From Lepidodermella squamata (taxonomy: Eukaryota > Gastrotricha): a DNA stretch of 64,000 bases. The stretch spans positions 806,001 through 870,000 of the forward strand of contig JBLDXI010000011.1 of NCBI GenBank assembly GCA_047495785.1. Direction: 5' to 3'. A model generated the notes under the pieces. The model was not told the DNA's origin and ran no database searches. It saw nothing but the letters and a program-made list of their open reading frames with translations. The translations under genes were made by a program, and so were the position numbers. Below, piece after piece: positions 45,088 to 55,890 of the stretch (position 1 is the stretch's first letter; each line of letters starts with the position of its first letter).

Positions 45088-45741
45088 CTACTCGTTCAGG
45101 TTCGAGAGCATGTAGTAGATCATGTGCTGCAGTTCCATGAAGACTGCATCTGAGGCACAAAAACCATCTTGCGAGAATTCCTGCGAATTTTCTTGTCCAA
45201 TGATGTTATTACCCGCAGCAGGCAGGAAAAGGCGGACATCGACATATGTGCGGGGTGACCCGTTCGGACGAAATACCTTGGCGTGAAACATTCCTCCGAT
45301 GTGATGTTTCGGTCCATTGCACATCATCTTCCCTCTCGGTAGTTTCAGCTCCTGCTTGATCTTGTCAACCCATGAGCCTTCGATCTGCATGCTTTCATAA
45401 ATCATTCGCAGCTCTCGAGCTGAGAGATACAAACCCTTGCGTGTATAGTAGAGTTTGTTCACTTCGATTGCATGACCAATGAAAAACTCAAGATCTGGAA
45501 CGTGATCATCATGATTTCGACGCAAGATCATGAAGGTGGGCTCTTTACAGCTTGTTATCGACTGCCTGGCCAAGGTGTAGTGTACTCGCTGAAATCGACT
45601 GAGGTCATTCCAACCAGGAATCAAACCGCTTCGATTTGAGCCGGCAGCAGCAGCAGCAGCATGACCACGTGGAGGTAGCAATGGACCATCGATTGTTGGC
45701 GATGACGGGGTATCCATGGTGGTGGTGGTGGTAGTTTCCAT
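45088..45741 (-). CDS. Unknown Polinton-2 protein, possibly PC4-like
   Basis: 217 residues from ATG 45741 on the minus strand, the only minus gene in the right arm. The N-terminus is Thr-, Pro- and Ala-rich. The middle has FQRVHYTLARQSI, FMILRRNHDD and YYTRKGLYLSARELRMIYESM. The last segment recalls the KKG..L...E...L pattern of PC4/Sub1 single-stranded DNA-binding coactivators, but the match is short and may be chance. The C-terminal part has VRLFLPAA and ends in a helix (ELQHMIYYMLSNL). A minus-strand TATAAAAG lies at 45831-45838. Confidence 0.6.
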   Translation of the reverse strand: METTTTTTMDTPSSPTIDGPLLPPRGHAAAAAAGSNRSGLIPGWNDLSRFQRVHYTLARQSITSCKEPTFMILRRNHDDHVPDLEFFIGHAIEVNKLYYTRKGLYLSARELRMIYESMQIEGSWVDKIKQELKLPRGKMMCNGPKHHIGGMFHAKVFRPNGSPRTYVDVRLFLPAAGNNIIGQENSQEFSQDGFCASDAVFMELQHMIYYMLSNLNE

Positions 45742-45830
45742 CGAATAAAAGAAGTTATCTCAGGATATATACTACCAAAATGTAAAGCAAGCGTTAGTTA
45801 TGACTATTTCCACCCTTCTCCGCAGGCAAC

Positions 45831-45838
45831 CTTTTATA
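45831..45838 (-). promoter_or_regulatory. TATA-like box before the minus-strand gene
   Basis: TATAAAAG on the minus strand, 89 bases before ATG 45741, farther than the other boxes. Confidence 0.4.
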
Positions 45839-45924
45839 CAGGTCGGACCGTTAGTTGTCATATAGGTATTGTTTGATTAAGTATATTAACCGTTTCTAGT
45901 GACAGTTTGTTAATTAATAATATT

Positions 45925-46308
45925 ATGGCGCCAAAGGCGCAAACGTCAAAGCGGCAACGAACTCTTGACTTCCTACGGCTGCTTACCCAGGCACCACCTA
46001 GCCAGCGGCGACGGTTGCTCGGGTTGGCGCCAACTCGTATAGTTGTTCTGCTAACCGAAATCTGTCTAAATTTGCTACGTCATAACCTGTCAGCGGACTC
46101 GAAGACAGTTAAGAAGCTACGTACATATAAAGCAACTATCGAGCGCATTTCCAAGTTTAAATCACCAGACATCAACCGCCAATTGCTAGTTCAAAACGGC
46201 AGTGGTGCTTTCATTCCCCTACTTATTTCAGCTGCTAGTAGCGTTCTACCTTCAGTTATTGACGGTATTTTGGCACTTCGTAAAAGCAGCACTAATCGTG
46301 ATGTCTGA
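45925..46308 (+). CDS. Small basic Polinton protein (core-protein-like), Polinton-2
   Basis: 127 residues from ATG 45925. Basic N-terminus (KAQTSKRQR), a helix LDFLRLLTQAPPSQRRRLL, a second helix ICLNLLRHNL, a Lys/Arg stretch and a final hydrophobic region (FIPLLISAASSVLPS). The same layout is seen in the Polinton-1 protein 7037-7381. Small basic proteins of this style next to a partner gene recur in Polintons as I know them, but have no agreed function; DNA condensation is inference. Its last eight bases overlap the start of the next gene. Confidence 0.7.
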   Translation: MAPKAQTSKRQRTLDFLRLLTQAPPSQRRRLLGLAPTRIVVLLTEICLNLLRHNLSADSKTVKKLRTYKATIERISKFKSPDINRQLLVQNGSGAFIPLLISAASSVLPSVIDGILALRKSSTNRDV

Positions 46309-47257
46309 GAAGCATAGTCGCAAGTTGGTCCTCATGCAAGACTTGGCGGCAGATGGTAATGGAAATGTGACGACGACGACGACGCCAGTTACTACGCGCG
46401 CAGAAGGTGTTTGTGATAAAGATGCACTACAACGAAGAGCAATGACGAGGCAGCGTTTGTTTGATGGGCCCGCCTATTCCAAGGTGGAAGATTTGGAAAA
46501 TCAAATGACTGATATACTACAGCAACCAAATGTTAACTCGCAGAGTGCACGAGAGTACAACTACCTGTTCGGGGAACTTGAACGGCTCAAGCAAAACTTT
46601 CGACTGTTCCAAAATACCAGAGTTAACAACCAGAGTGATCAAGCACCTACGAAAGAGTCACCTCGACCTCCTGCTCCCACACCTGTTACTGGCACTACGC
46701 CTACCGCGGCGGCTGCTGCTGCTGCTTCTGATCCGGTAGCCGGTGGTAGTGATACTGCTGTAGCAGGCACGGTTACTAATGGGGACGCTACAACAAATTA
46801 CCTCAATGCTCGCTTTGGTAGTTTAAAGTCTGATCAACTTGAAAAAGCATCCTCTATTTTGAATCATCTGCGTTCGAATTTGTCACCTGATGCTACCTTC
46901 ACATTGGATGGATCATCGTCCTCCTCAACAATCACTTTTATTCGGGATGACAGTTCCTTGGCTGAGATCCCGGTCGATACTCTGGTTGAAGTCTTAACAA
47001 AAGCTCCAAGCAAATTATCAGTCTCCGCAAAGCAGCTGTTTCAACCAGTTGCGGAACTCTTGTCAAAGACCTCTGCACCCATGCATCTATTCGCAAAGTC
47101 GAGCATTGGTAAATCGGTCACGGCGATGACTAATGCTCGCTATCAAAATCCGACGCGTCCGCCGCGCCAACGGTCTATGTCGTCGTCATCGTTCCTTCGA
47201 GACATTGTTACACCTGATATTGCAACCATGTTTCCGTGGGAACACGTGGGAACATGA
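46301..47257 (+). CDS. Partner protein of the basic gene, Polinton-2
   Basis: 318 residues from ATG 46301, overlapping the previous stop (ATGTCTGA). After a Thr-rich N-terminus comes a helical segment (KVEDLENQMTDILQQPN, then YNYLFGELERLKQNF), then a Pro/Ala/Thr-rich linker with an Ala run, then a C-terminal folded-looking part (LVEVLTKAPSKLSVSAKQLF). The position and first helical block correspond to 6026-7036 of Polinton-1. Function unknown. Confidence 0.68.
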   Translation: MSEKHSRKLVLMQDLAADGNGNVTTTTTPVTTRAEGVCDKDALQRRAMTRQRLFDGPAYSKVEDLENQMTDILQQPNVNSQSAREYNYLFGELERLKQNFRLFQNTRVNNQSDQAPTKESPRPPAPTPVTGTTPTAAAAAAASDPVAGGSDTAVAGTVTNGDATTNYLNARFGSLKSDQLEKASSILNHLRSNLSPDATFTLDGSSSSSTITFIRDDSSLAEIPVDTLVEVLTKAPSKLSVSAKQLFQPVAELLSKTSAPMHLFAKSSIGKSVTAMTNARYQNPTRPPRQRSMSSSSFLRDIVTPDIATMFPWEHVGT

Positions 47258-47437
47258 TAAAAGATTGTGGTTGCTGCTGCTACTACTACTACTACTACTA
47301 TTACTACTACTATCGTAATAAAATTTGCAATAAAACACGACCTGCAGGAGTGTCTCAATCGTTCATTCTCTCATTCATTCATTCATTCATTCATTCATTC
47401 ATTCATTCATACAACTGCATTTACCAAACCTGCCGCA
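47258..47437. other. Microsatellite tract before right terminus
   Basis: TGC/TAC triplets (47270-47312) and a run of TCATTCATTCAT (about 47365-47410). Confidence 0.8.
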
Positions 47438-47854
47438 GTCACATGACCGTGGGAACATTTTTCAACAAACAACCTTGATATTTATTATTCAATTTTCATT
47501 TTCGCGCCAAAAATTACAAACGACCTTGACATTTATTTTCAAATTTTCATTTTCGCGCCAAAAATTACAAACGACCTTGACATTTATTTTCAAATTTTCA
47601 TTTTCGCGCCAAAAATTACAAACGACCTTGACATTTATTTTCACATTTTCGCGCCAAAACTTTCTCAAACGACCTTGACATTTATTTTCACATTTTCGCG
47701 CCAAAACTTTCTCAAACGACCTTGACATTTATTTTCACATTTTCGCGCCAAAACTTTCTCAAACGACCTTGACATAATCATTATGATTCATTTCTCCGAC
47801 CGTGGGAAAATATTTGAATTTTTGACCGTTGCTGGAGACCCCCCCCTTACTACT
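47438..47854 (-). repeat. Polinton-2 right terminal inverted repeat with subrepeats
   Basis: The outer 74 bases are perfect inverse of the left end. Inside, 47469-47775 is a tandem array of two related subrepeats: about three copies of a 51-base form and about three of a 47-base form, all with ACGACCTTGACATTTATTTT and TTTTCGCGCCAAAA. The left end has only about two such blocks, so the right arm has expanded. Confidence 0.93.
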
Positions 47855-47860
47855 ATTAAC
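47855..47860. repeat. Target site duplication, right (ATTAAC)
   Basis: Copy of 29031-29036. Confidence 0.95.
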
Positions 47861-48234
47861 ATTCGGTAAAAATAAGATTCCCTTTTGGGATTCCTAGAAT
47901 TTTCGATTCTATCTTTCTTGTCATAGAACGCGTGCATAACTCTTATTTACATCTCCAATTCACTTGGAACACGTGCCATAATTTGTGCGCATGAATTCCC
48001 ATTGACATTTCTGATTCCTGATATTCATCAACACATAGCAAAAGGAAACCTGTATACAACCCAGGTTAGTCTTTACTATATCTGTCAATTCACAGATTTC
48101 AAACCCTATTCGGCAACATCAATAATGACAAAAATGGCGAGATGTAGTTACCGCTCGGTAACAAATACGTTAAAGTGTTAGCTTCTGCTTCTCAGGAATG
48201 TCTTAGCTGGACGGTAAAAAGTTGAACTGATGAG

Positions 48235-48591
48235 TTGTCAAATGTTATTACTCGATCTGAAATCCAACAGCATGCTGATGATATTACCACTTATTTTGCA
48301 AGCCAGATCATCAATGAGCTTAAATCTGTCGTACAACGTGAAATGAATAGGGTTTGTCATTGGCTTCAATGCAACTCGCTAGCTGTGAACGGGAAAAACA
48401 TCGCAATTTATACCGCTCAACACATCGCTAAACCCACCGCGTTTAATTTCTCGATTACAATCAACGGCACTGTTGTTCCGTCCACCGAAATCATGTCGAC
48501 TCTCGGCTTCACCATCGACAATAAACTTACGCTCAAACAACCTATCAAAGGCGCGGAAAGGCCTGTTCGCGCTAAACAAGCAGTAAAATAG
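48235..48591 (+). pseudogene. LINE reverse transcriptase fragment, unit 2
   Basis: Identical in protein to the unit 1 fragment. Confidence 0.75.
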
Positions 48592-49139
48592 CTATTTTGA
48601 TGGCTAGCGGCCTGATCTTCAGCCATGTCAGTTACTGACTCAATGACCCGACTTTAGGACAGGCAACACGGACAACGTTGCATCGGCTCCGATCAACTCA
48701 AGATCGCTCCGAGACTATGAAGTTTGAACTGTGCTGCAGTTATGTGTTTTCTTTCAATTTTCAACTACGTCGGGGTGCCCTCTCTTGGTTGTTGTAGCTC
48801 CTAAACAAATGAAAAAAATATCAGATAGTCCCTTATGCCATGACGGCTACGTAATATGGACTTTTCTTTTCAAGGATTTTGAACAAGAGAAGTAACGAAC
48901 GTCCAAAAGACGTTTTCCATTCAGTTGAATGCAACGTCTTCAAAGTAATGTTAGAGTTAAGTGGGTTAGACTCTACTTGACAAGGTGGTCAAGTATGTCC
49001 GATCATAGGAGAAGCCTTGCTCGATTGGTGAAACCTTATCGGACAGCGTATAGATTCGAGGTCTGCGGCGACTGGAGAATTCAAAAAAAGGCCGGCATTC
49101 GAGATTTATCTTATTAGTTCCCATTTTTTTTATCTCAAC

Positions 49140-50018
49140 ATGGCCGTTCTCTTTGCGTTGCTTGCCGCCGCCGCCCTGTTTACCAGTTGTTTAGGCTGTC
49201 CAGCATCAACAACTACAACGCCTTGTCCGACTACTGCATCCGGATCAACAACATGCTCTTCTGGTAGCACTTGTGTTTCGTCAAGCAATGTTTGCAGTGA
49301 CACCACAAAAACATGCCAGACATCGGTAAATTCCCACCCGCTGTAATAATAAAACAAGCCACAACTTCTCATGCAGGGCTCATTCCAACTCTGCACTGGT
49401 ACATCCACTGGTGGCTCTGGTATCAGTGGAGTAGCCCTCAAGGTGTGCATTTCAACCGCTGTTGCTTGCACAAGCGCCTTCGGTAGCGGCATTACTGTAT
49501 GTTTCTAAATAAATGCCAATTCAATTGTCTTATTCAACTTGATGTAGCAACAAACCACAACCCCAAATGCCTACGACACGTTCTCTGCATGCTGCAATGC
49601 TGCTTCCAGCAATACAGCAGCGAACCTGAAATACGAATACATCCCGGCTCTAGGAACCGGAAATCCAGCGTTAATATGCTACGTCATGACGTCTGACACG
49701 CTGCCATACAAAATCGCCACTCCAGCGTCGCCGGCTAACACGAAAAAAGGTTACTGCACTCGCTTCCCATACACATCTTTCGGCACGGACGCACTTGCCT
49801 CGAGCGCTGATTTGGTTTGTTAACGCGAAATTGTAACGTGCTTGTATAAATGGGACTTTTTTCAGAAACTCGCTTCCTCCCCGTTCGCTTACGCCAGTTT
49901 TACCTTGTGTTGCACCAGCGTGTTTGGTGGCACCCCGGCAGGTACCAACGCATGGGGCCCGGCTGTTTCTGCCTATGGTCTTAGCTTTGAATCATGTGCC
50001 ACAACATCACCGACATAA
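49140..50018 (+). CDS. Secreted Cys-rich protein, array copy 2
   Basis: Same four-exon structure as the copy at 27803. One visible coding change: TCTTTC in place of TCTTCC near 49778, replacing a Ser by Phe after YTS in exon 3. A 2,624-base element is inserted four bases after the stop codon, so the native 3' untranslated region and poly-A signal are displaced; this copy may be processed differently. Confidence 0.8.
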
Positions 50019-50022
50019 AAAT

Positions 50023-52646
50023 CGTTCTTGTTGCGACGTAAGGGACCGCCAGTGCTAGCGTATATTTCTATATATAATTATACTGCCATATGGCGGTTGT
50101 TTACGACTGCGGCTAATAGGATGTAGGATGCCCTATTTCTACTTTAATAGCTTCGGAGATATTGCAATAAGATGTTAATGAATCATTACCAACTAGTTTT
50201 GAAATTACCCATTCTAAATAGAAAGTTAATCTGATTTCTACGAAAAATTATAAATGATATTCATGAACACTTAATTTTGTTGAAAGTAGATCTCGTCCCT
50301 GGAGGTTAGCGGATAATCTTTGAAGTGTCGCAATTAGGAAACAAGCGATATTTAAAGTTTTCTGAAAGTGTATCACTTTTAACCGAAGTAACAATTTTCA
50401 AGAAAAGATGACGGCGATACTCCATTGGGTATCTAGCTAACTATGTAACTAACGATTACTAAATTAACAAGCCACAGAAATGGGAGCGTAAGCGTTTTCT
50501 TCCCTTTCAAAACGAAGAATGTCTACATCTATTGGAGACTAATTAAGCTCCTTAAGTGTTACATTTTAAACCCCAGAGCAGATCAGATTTGTCTCTAAAA
50601 AGCTGCGCTTGCCAAGCAGAACAAATCGCTCCAGTTGCTTCAGAGATCTACCCGTAACTCATCTTGAAGTACGCGCCACTTTTTTGCCTTCACTTACTCT
50701 GAAACTCTGAGAATTATTTTGCATTCTCGCCAATAGATCGGTTTGAAGTGCCGTAAGCATTCCTGATAGCCCTAATTACAGATAAGATTCCAGCCAAAAT
50801 GACCAAGTGGATGCGCTTTGTAAATTATACTTCTGCATGATTGTTTTCTTTGATAACTATTAGTCCGTGGAATTTTGCTCTTGACGTAGTATTTCATTAG
50901 GAGTTTGCCATCCCGATACCCATCCCAAATGCCCAAACTTGAATGGTGGGTCAGGTTTTGTCGTATACGAATCAAGCCAATCGAGTTACATATCAAGCAT
51001 TACTCGAATTACTGCGAAATTAGTCAACCCAGTGGTTCTCAAACTATTTTCGCTCCCCCTCAGCTGGTGGGGCCGGTGCCCCCCCTGCCCCCCCCCCCCC
51101 CCCCCCCCCCTCAGTTACGCCCCTGCCGCGCGCCTCTATTCTCTCGATAATTGAAGTTTTCGAGTGCACTTTTAAGCGGATTGGTTATTAAATTAGGGTT
51201 TTGAGCAGTGGTTCTTGACTGAATTATTACGCGACCCCTGATTGGTCATTCAACTGAAGACGCGACCGACCACTCTCAAAAAGTCAAAACGTGAAAGAAA
51301 TTTTATGTAATATTTTAGCCAATTAATATTTGGCCTCCAAACTCCAAACCCGTGAATTAATTAACGTTTGCGAGCAAAGCGAGCTTTAGCTGACGAAATC
51401 TTTTTTCTTTCTGAAAATAGGCTAAAAATGCGTTAAAAGTGGGCTTTGAGTGTTTCTCGTCACGACTCTCGCGACCCCAAAACCTTCCGCAACCCTTTTC
51501 AAAATTGCCCGCGACCTTTCAAGTTTCAAGAATGACTGGTTCTGCTCGGGAGTGAAAATGCCATGCGTTGCGTTGGCCATAATTTAATGTAATTATGTGA
51601 ATAAAGCGAGAACATATTTCGGCTTCGAAAAAACCAAAATGTCAGTTGCATATAATATTGAATATGATATGCAACTGACGTCCAAAAAACAGCTTGAAGA
51701 AATTATGAACCATGGAATCGCTCAATGAAGGATTTCATATTCCTGATTTCATCCTACCTAGAAGCTAATATCGAACAAGAGGCGGTGGTTACTATTTATT
51801 GCTAAAATGTCAAATATCATAATATAAATTGTCGAATTGGAATCAAGATATTAAAACACAATGCAAGAGATAGGCGGACCTCTTCCGGCCGCATGCGGTC
51901 GGAAAAACGGGGTTTGAGAACCACTGCGTCAAGCGACTCCGCTTGTAGTTCAGTTTGGTGCAACAGCTAAACGGCTCATGTTTATCAGAAGTTGAACAGA
52001 AAAATATTCGATCGCTTTTTCATGTAACAAAATTTAAGAAGGATATCAAAATATCTGCGAATGTAGAAGGAACCAAAAAACCGATATTATCAGGCACCCC
52101 TCTGACCAATCACGGTATGACTAACCCCTATTTTTGCCTGCGTGCTGTCTGCGTGCTGTCCACGTGAACCGAGGCTTGCGGCCGTAAACTTTCTCTTCTG
52201 AGAACATTCTGTTTCGAACCCAGGACCTCTGTGCAACCAGTGTTTCAACAAATGGTTATAGCCATGATTCAACTAGACTATACAGAGGTACAGAAAAGTA
52301 TACTTGAGAATGAGCTGTTTTACCCTATGAGTTTACCCTATGGATATTGAGAAAAATCGATAGAATTATCCTAGACTACGCTTCAAGGGAACGAAGGTGA
52401 AATAAGGAAGAATAGGATAATTTGGTGGATCTTAAGAATTTAGCCATGATATGACGGAGAAATTTTCTGAAGCGTTTGTGCGTAGTACGCATTCTGGTAG
52501 GCGTTGCAACCGCACGGTATCGGATGCGCCGCAATAATGATGCTATTACCGACGAATACAAAGTAGCTTATACCAGTACCAAGTATTTTATTACCAACAG
52601 CATGAAAGTACTGCCAAATGAGGTCTCTTACGTCGCAACACGAACG
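50023..52646. mobile_element. 2,624-base non-autonomous DNA transposon
   Basis: The left end CGTTCTTGTTGCGACGTAAG is the inverse of the right end with one mismatch. AAAT flanks both sides (50019-50022 and 52647-52650), while the other units hold it once, so a four-base duplication is supported. The longest open frames are under 100 codons and none looks like a transposase. The superfamily is uncertain. A second element is nested at 51030-51926. Confidence 0.88.
51030..51926. mobile_element. Nested hAT-like non-autonomous element, 897 bases
   Basis: Inverted ends CAGTGGTTCTCAAAC, a classic hAT-type terminus. The 8-base flanks (AGTCAACC left, CGTCAAGC right) agree at six positions, consistent with an aged 8-base duplication. 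An internal CAGTGGTTCTTGAC occurs at about 51206. A poly-C run of about 20 lies at 51090-51110. No transposase. Confidence 0.8.
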
Positions 52647-53376
52647 AAATGGCGACAGCTCAAACACCCTTGTTTTGCTGGCTTTGAACAACCTGCAAGA
52701 AGAACTGTTAATTTTGTTCATAATTCCTTGGCAAAAAAAAAACAGTAAGTCTGAGCCAACAAAATGAGAGTTTATTGCTTGATCGTTGCAATGGTTTTCT
52801 ACATCTGATTACTGTTTCCATTCACGTTGATGGCATTCAAGAGTTGAATAAAAATTATAATCGGAAAATATATGATTCTTTGTACACAAAGATATTCTGC
52901 CGGTGCCTAAATTTGTAATTATCCGGCTTTGACTAAGGTACCGTTTGGCCCCAACTCGCTGGCTACGCCACTACCAACTCGCGCAGTAGTTCAAACATTA
53001 ACATTCGGTAAAAATAAGATTCCCTTTTGGGATTCCTAGAATTTTCGATTCTATCTTTCTTGTCATAGAACGCGTGCATAACTCTTATTTACATCTCCAA
53101 TTCACTTGGAACACGTGCCATAATTTGTGCGCATGAATTCCCATTGACATTTCTGATTCCTGATATTCATCAACACATAGCAAAAGGAAACCTGTATACA
53201 ACCCAGGTTAGTCTTTACTATATCTGTCAATTCACAGATTTCAAACCCTATTCGGCAACATCAATAATGACAAAAATGGCGAGATGTAGTTACCGCTCGG
53301 TAACAAATACGTTAAAGTGTTAGCTTCTGCTTCTCAGGAATGTCTTAGCTGGACGGTAAAAAGTTGAACTGATGAG

Positions 53377-53733
53377 TTGTCAAATGTTATTACTCGATCT
53401 GAAATCCAACAGCATGCTGATGATATTACCACTTATTTTGCAAGCCAGATCATCAATGAGCTTAAATCTGTCGTACAACGTGAAATGAATAGGGTTTGTC
53501 ATTGGCTTCAATGCAACTCGCTAGCTGTGAACGCGAAAAACATCGCAATTTATACCGCTCAACACATCGCTAAACCCACCGCGTTTAATTTCTCGATTAC
53601 AATCAACGGCACTGTTGTTCCGTCCACCGAAATCATGTCGACTCTCGGCTTCACCATCGACAATAAACTTACGCTCAAACAACCTATCAAAGGCGCGGAA
53701 AGGCCTGTTCGCGCTAAACAAGCAGTAAAATAG
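53377..53733 (+). pseudogene. LINE reverse transcriptase fragment, unit 3
   Basis: As in unit 1 except AACGCG for AACGGG (Gly to Ala), shared with unit 4. Confidence 0.75.
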
Positions 53734-54281
53734 CTATTTTGATGGCTAGCGGCCTGATCTTCAGCCATGTCAGTTACTGACTCAATGACCCGACTTTAGG
53801 ACAGGCAACACGGACAACGTTGCATCGGCTCCGATCAACTCAAGATCGCTCCGAGACTATGAAGTTTGAACTGTGCTGCAGTTATGTGTTTTCTTTCAAT
53901 TTTCAACTACGTCGGGGTGCCCTCTCTTGGTTGTTGTAGCTCCTAAACAAATGAAAAAAATATCAGATAGTCCCTTATGCCATGACGGCTACGTAATATG
54001 GACTTTTCTTTTCAAGGATTTTGAACAAGAGAAGTAACGAACGTCCAAAAGACGTTTTCCATTCAGTTGAATGCAACGTCTTCAAAGTAATGTTAGAGTT
54101 AAGTGGGTTAGACTCTACTTGACAAGGTGGTCAAGTATGTCCGATCATAGGAGAAGCCTTGCTCGATTGGTGAAACCTTATCGGACAGCGTATAGATTCG
54201 AGGTCTGCGGCGACTGGAGAATTCAAAAAAAGGCCGGCATTCGAGATTTATCTTATTAGTTCCCATTTTTTTTATCTCAAC

Positions 54282-55160
54282 ATGGCCGTTCTCTTTGCGT
54301 TGCTTGCCGCCGCCGCCCTGTTTACCAGTTGTTTAGGCTGTCCAGCATCAACAACTACAACGCCTTGTCCGACTACTGCATCCGGATCAACAACATGCTC
54401 TTCTGGTAGCACTTGTGTTTCGTCAAGCAATGTTTGCAGTGACACCACAAAAACATGCCAGACATCGGTAAATTCCCACCCGCTGTAATAATAAAACAAG
54501 CCACAACTTCTCATGCAGGGCTCATTCCAACTCTGCACTGGTACATCCACTGGTGGCTCTGGTATCAGTGGAGTAGCCCTCAAGGTGTGCATTTCAACCG
54601 CTGTTGCTTGCACAAGCGCCTTCGGTAGCGGCATTACTGTATGTTTCTAAATAAATGCCAATTCAATTGTCTTATTCAACTTGATGTAGCAACAAACCAC
54701 AACCCCAAATGCCTACGACACGTTCTCTGCATGCTGCAATGCTGCTTCCAGCAATACAGCAGCGAACCTTAAATACGAATACATCCCGGCTCTAGGAACC
54801 GGAAATCCAGCGTTAATATGCTACGTCATGACGTCTGACACGCTGCCATACAAAATCGCCACTCCAGCGTCGCCGGCTAACACGAAAAAAGGTTACTGCA
54901 CTCGCTTCCCATACACATCTTCCGGCACGGACGCACTTGCCTCGAGCGCTGATTTGGTTTGTTAACGCGAAATTGTAACGTGCTTGTATAAATGGGACTT
55001 TTTTCAGAAACTCGCTTCCTCCCCGTTCGCTTACGCCAGTTTTACCTTGTGTTGCACCAGCGTGTTTGGTGGCACCCCGGCAGGTACCAACGCATGGGGC
55101 CCGGCTGTTTCTGCCTATGGTCTTAGCTTTGAATCATGTGCCACAACATCACCGACATAA
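54282..55160 (+). CDS. Secreted Cys-rich protein, array copy 3
   Basis: Same exons and introns as copy 1. One silent change (CTT for CTG, near 54770). Confidence 0.82.
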
Positions 55161-55890
55161 AAATGGCGACAGCTCAAACACCCTTGTTTTGCTGGCTTTG
55201 AACAACCTGCAAGAAGAACTGTTAATTTTGTTCATAATTCCTTGGCAAAAAAAAAACAGTAAGTCTGAGCCAACAAAATGAGAGTTTATTGCTTGATCGT
55301 TGCAATGGTTTTCTACATCTGATTACTGTTTCCATTCACGTTGATGGCATTCAAGAGTTGAATAAAAATTATAATCGGAAAATATATGATTCTTTGTACA
55401 CAAAGATATTCTGCCGGTGCCTAAATTTGTAATTATCCGGCTTTGACTAAGGTACCGTTTGGCCCCAACTCGCTGGCTACGCCACTACCAACTCGCGCAG
55501 TAGTTCAAACATTAACATTCGGTAAAAATAAGATTCCCTTTTGGGATTCCTAGAATTTTCGATTCTATCTTTCTTGTCATAGAACGCGTGCATAACTCTT
55601 ATTTACATCTCCAATTCACTTGGAACACGTGCCATAATTTGTGCGCATGAATTCCCATTGACATTTCTGATTCCTGATATTCATCAACACATAGCAAAAG
55701 GAAACCTGTATACAACCCAGGTTAGTCTTTACTATATCTGTCAATTCACAGATTTCAAACCCTATTCGGCAACATCAATAATGACAAAAATGGCGAGATG
55801 TAGTTACCGCTCGGTAACAAATACGTTAAAGTGTTAGCTTCTGCTTCTCAGGAATGTCTTAGCTGGACGGTAAAAAGTTGAACTGATGAG

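Larger units (their letters stand above)
29037..47854. mobile_element. Polinton-2, complete 18,818-base element
   Basis: Perfect 74-base terminal inverted repeats start AGTAGTAAGGGGGGGG at both ends. The 6 bases ATTAAC occur on both sides (29031-29036, 47855-47860), while the uninterrupted array junctions at about 52997, 55511, 58025, 60538 and 63052 hold ATTAAC once: an ideal empty-site comparison. Six-base duplications are the Polinton norm. Inside are PolB, integrase, membrane protein, penton, pX-like, major capsid, protease, ATPase and basic protein genes, plus an accessory left arm. No frameshift or stop breaks the core genes once short introns are removed. Confidence 0.98.

Noticed and set aside
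29037-47854. Envelope fusogen gene in Polinton-2
   Set aside because: Some nematode Mavericks carry one. No long glycoprotein-like frame with a signal and C-terminal anchor was found here; only the 90-residue membrane protein.
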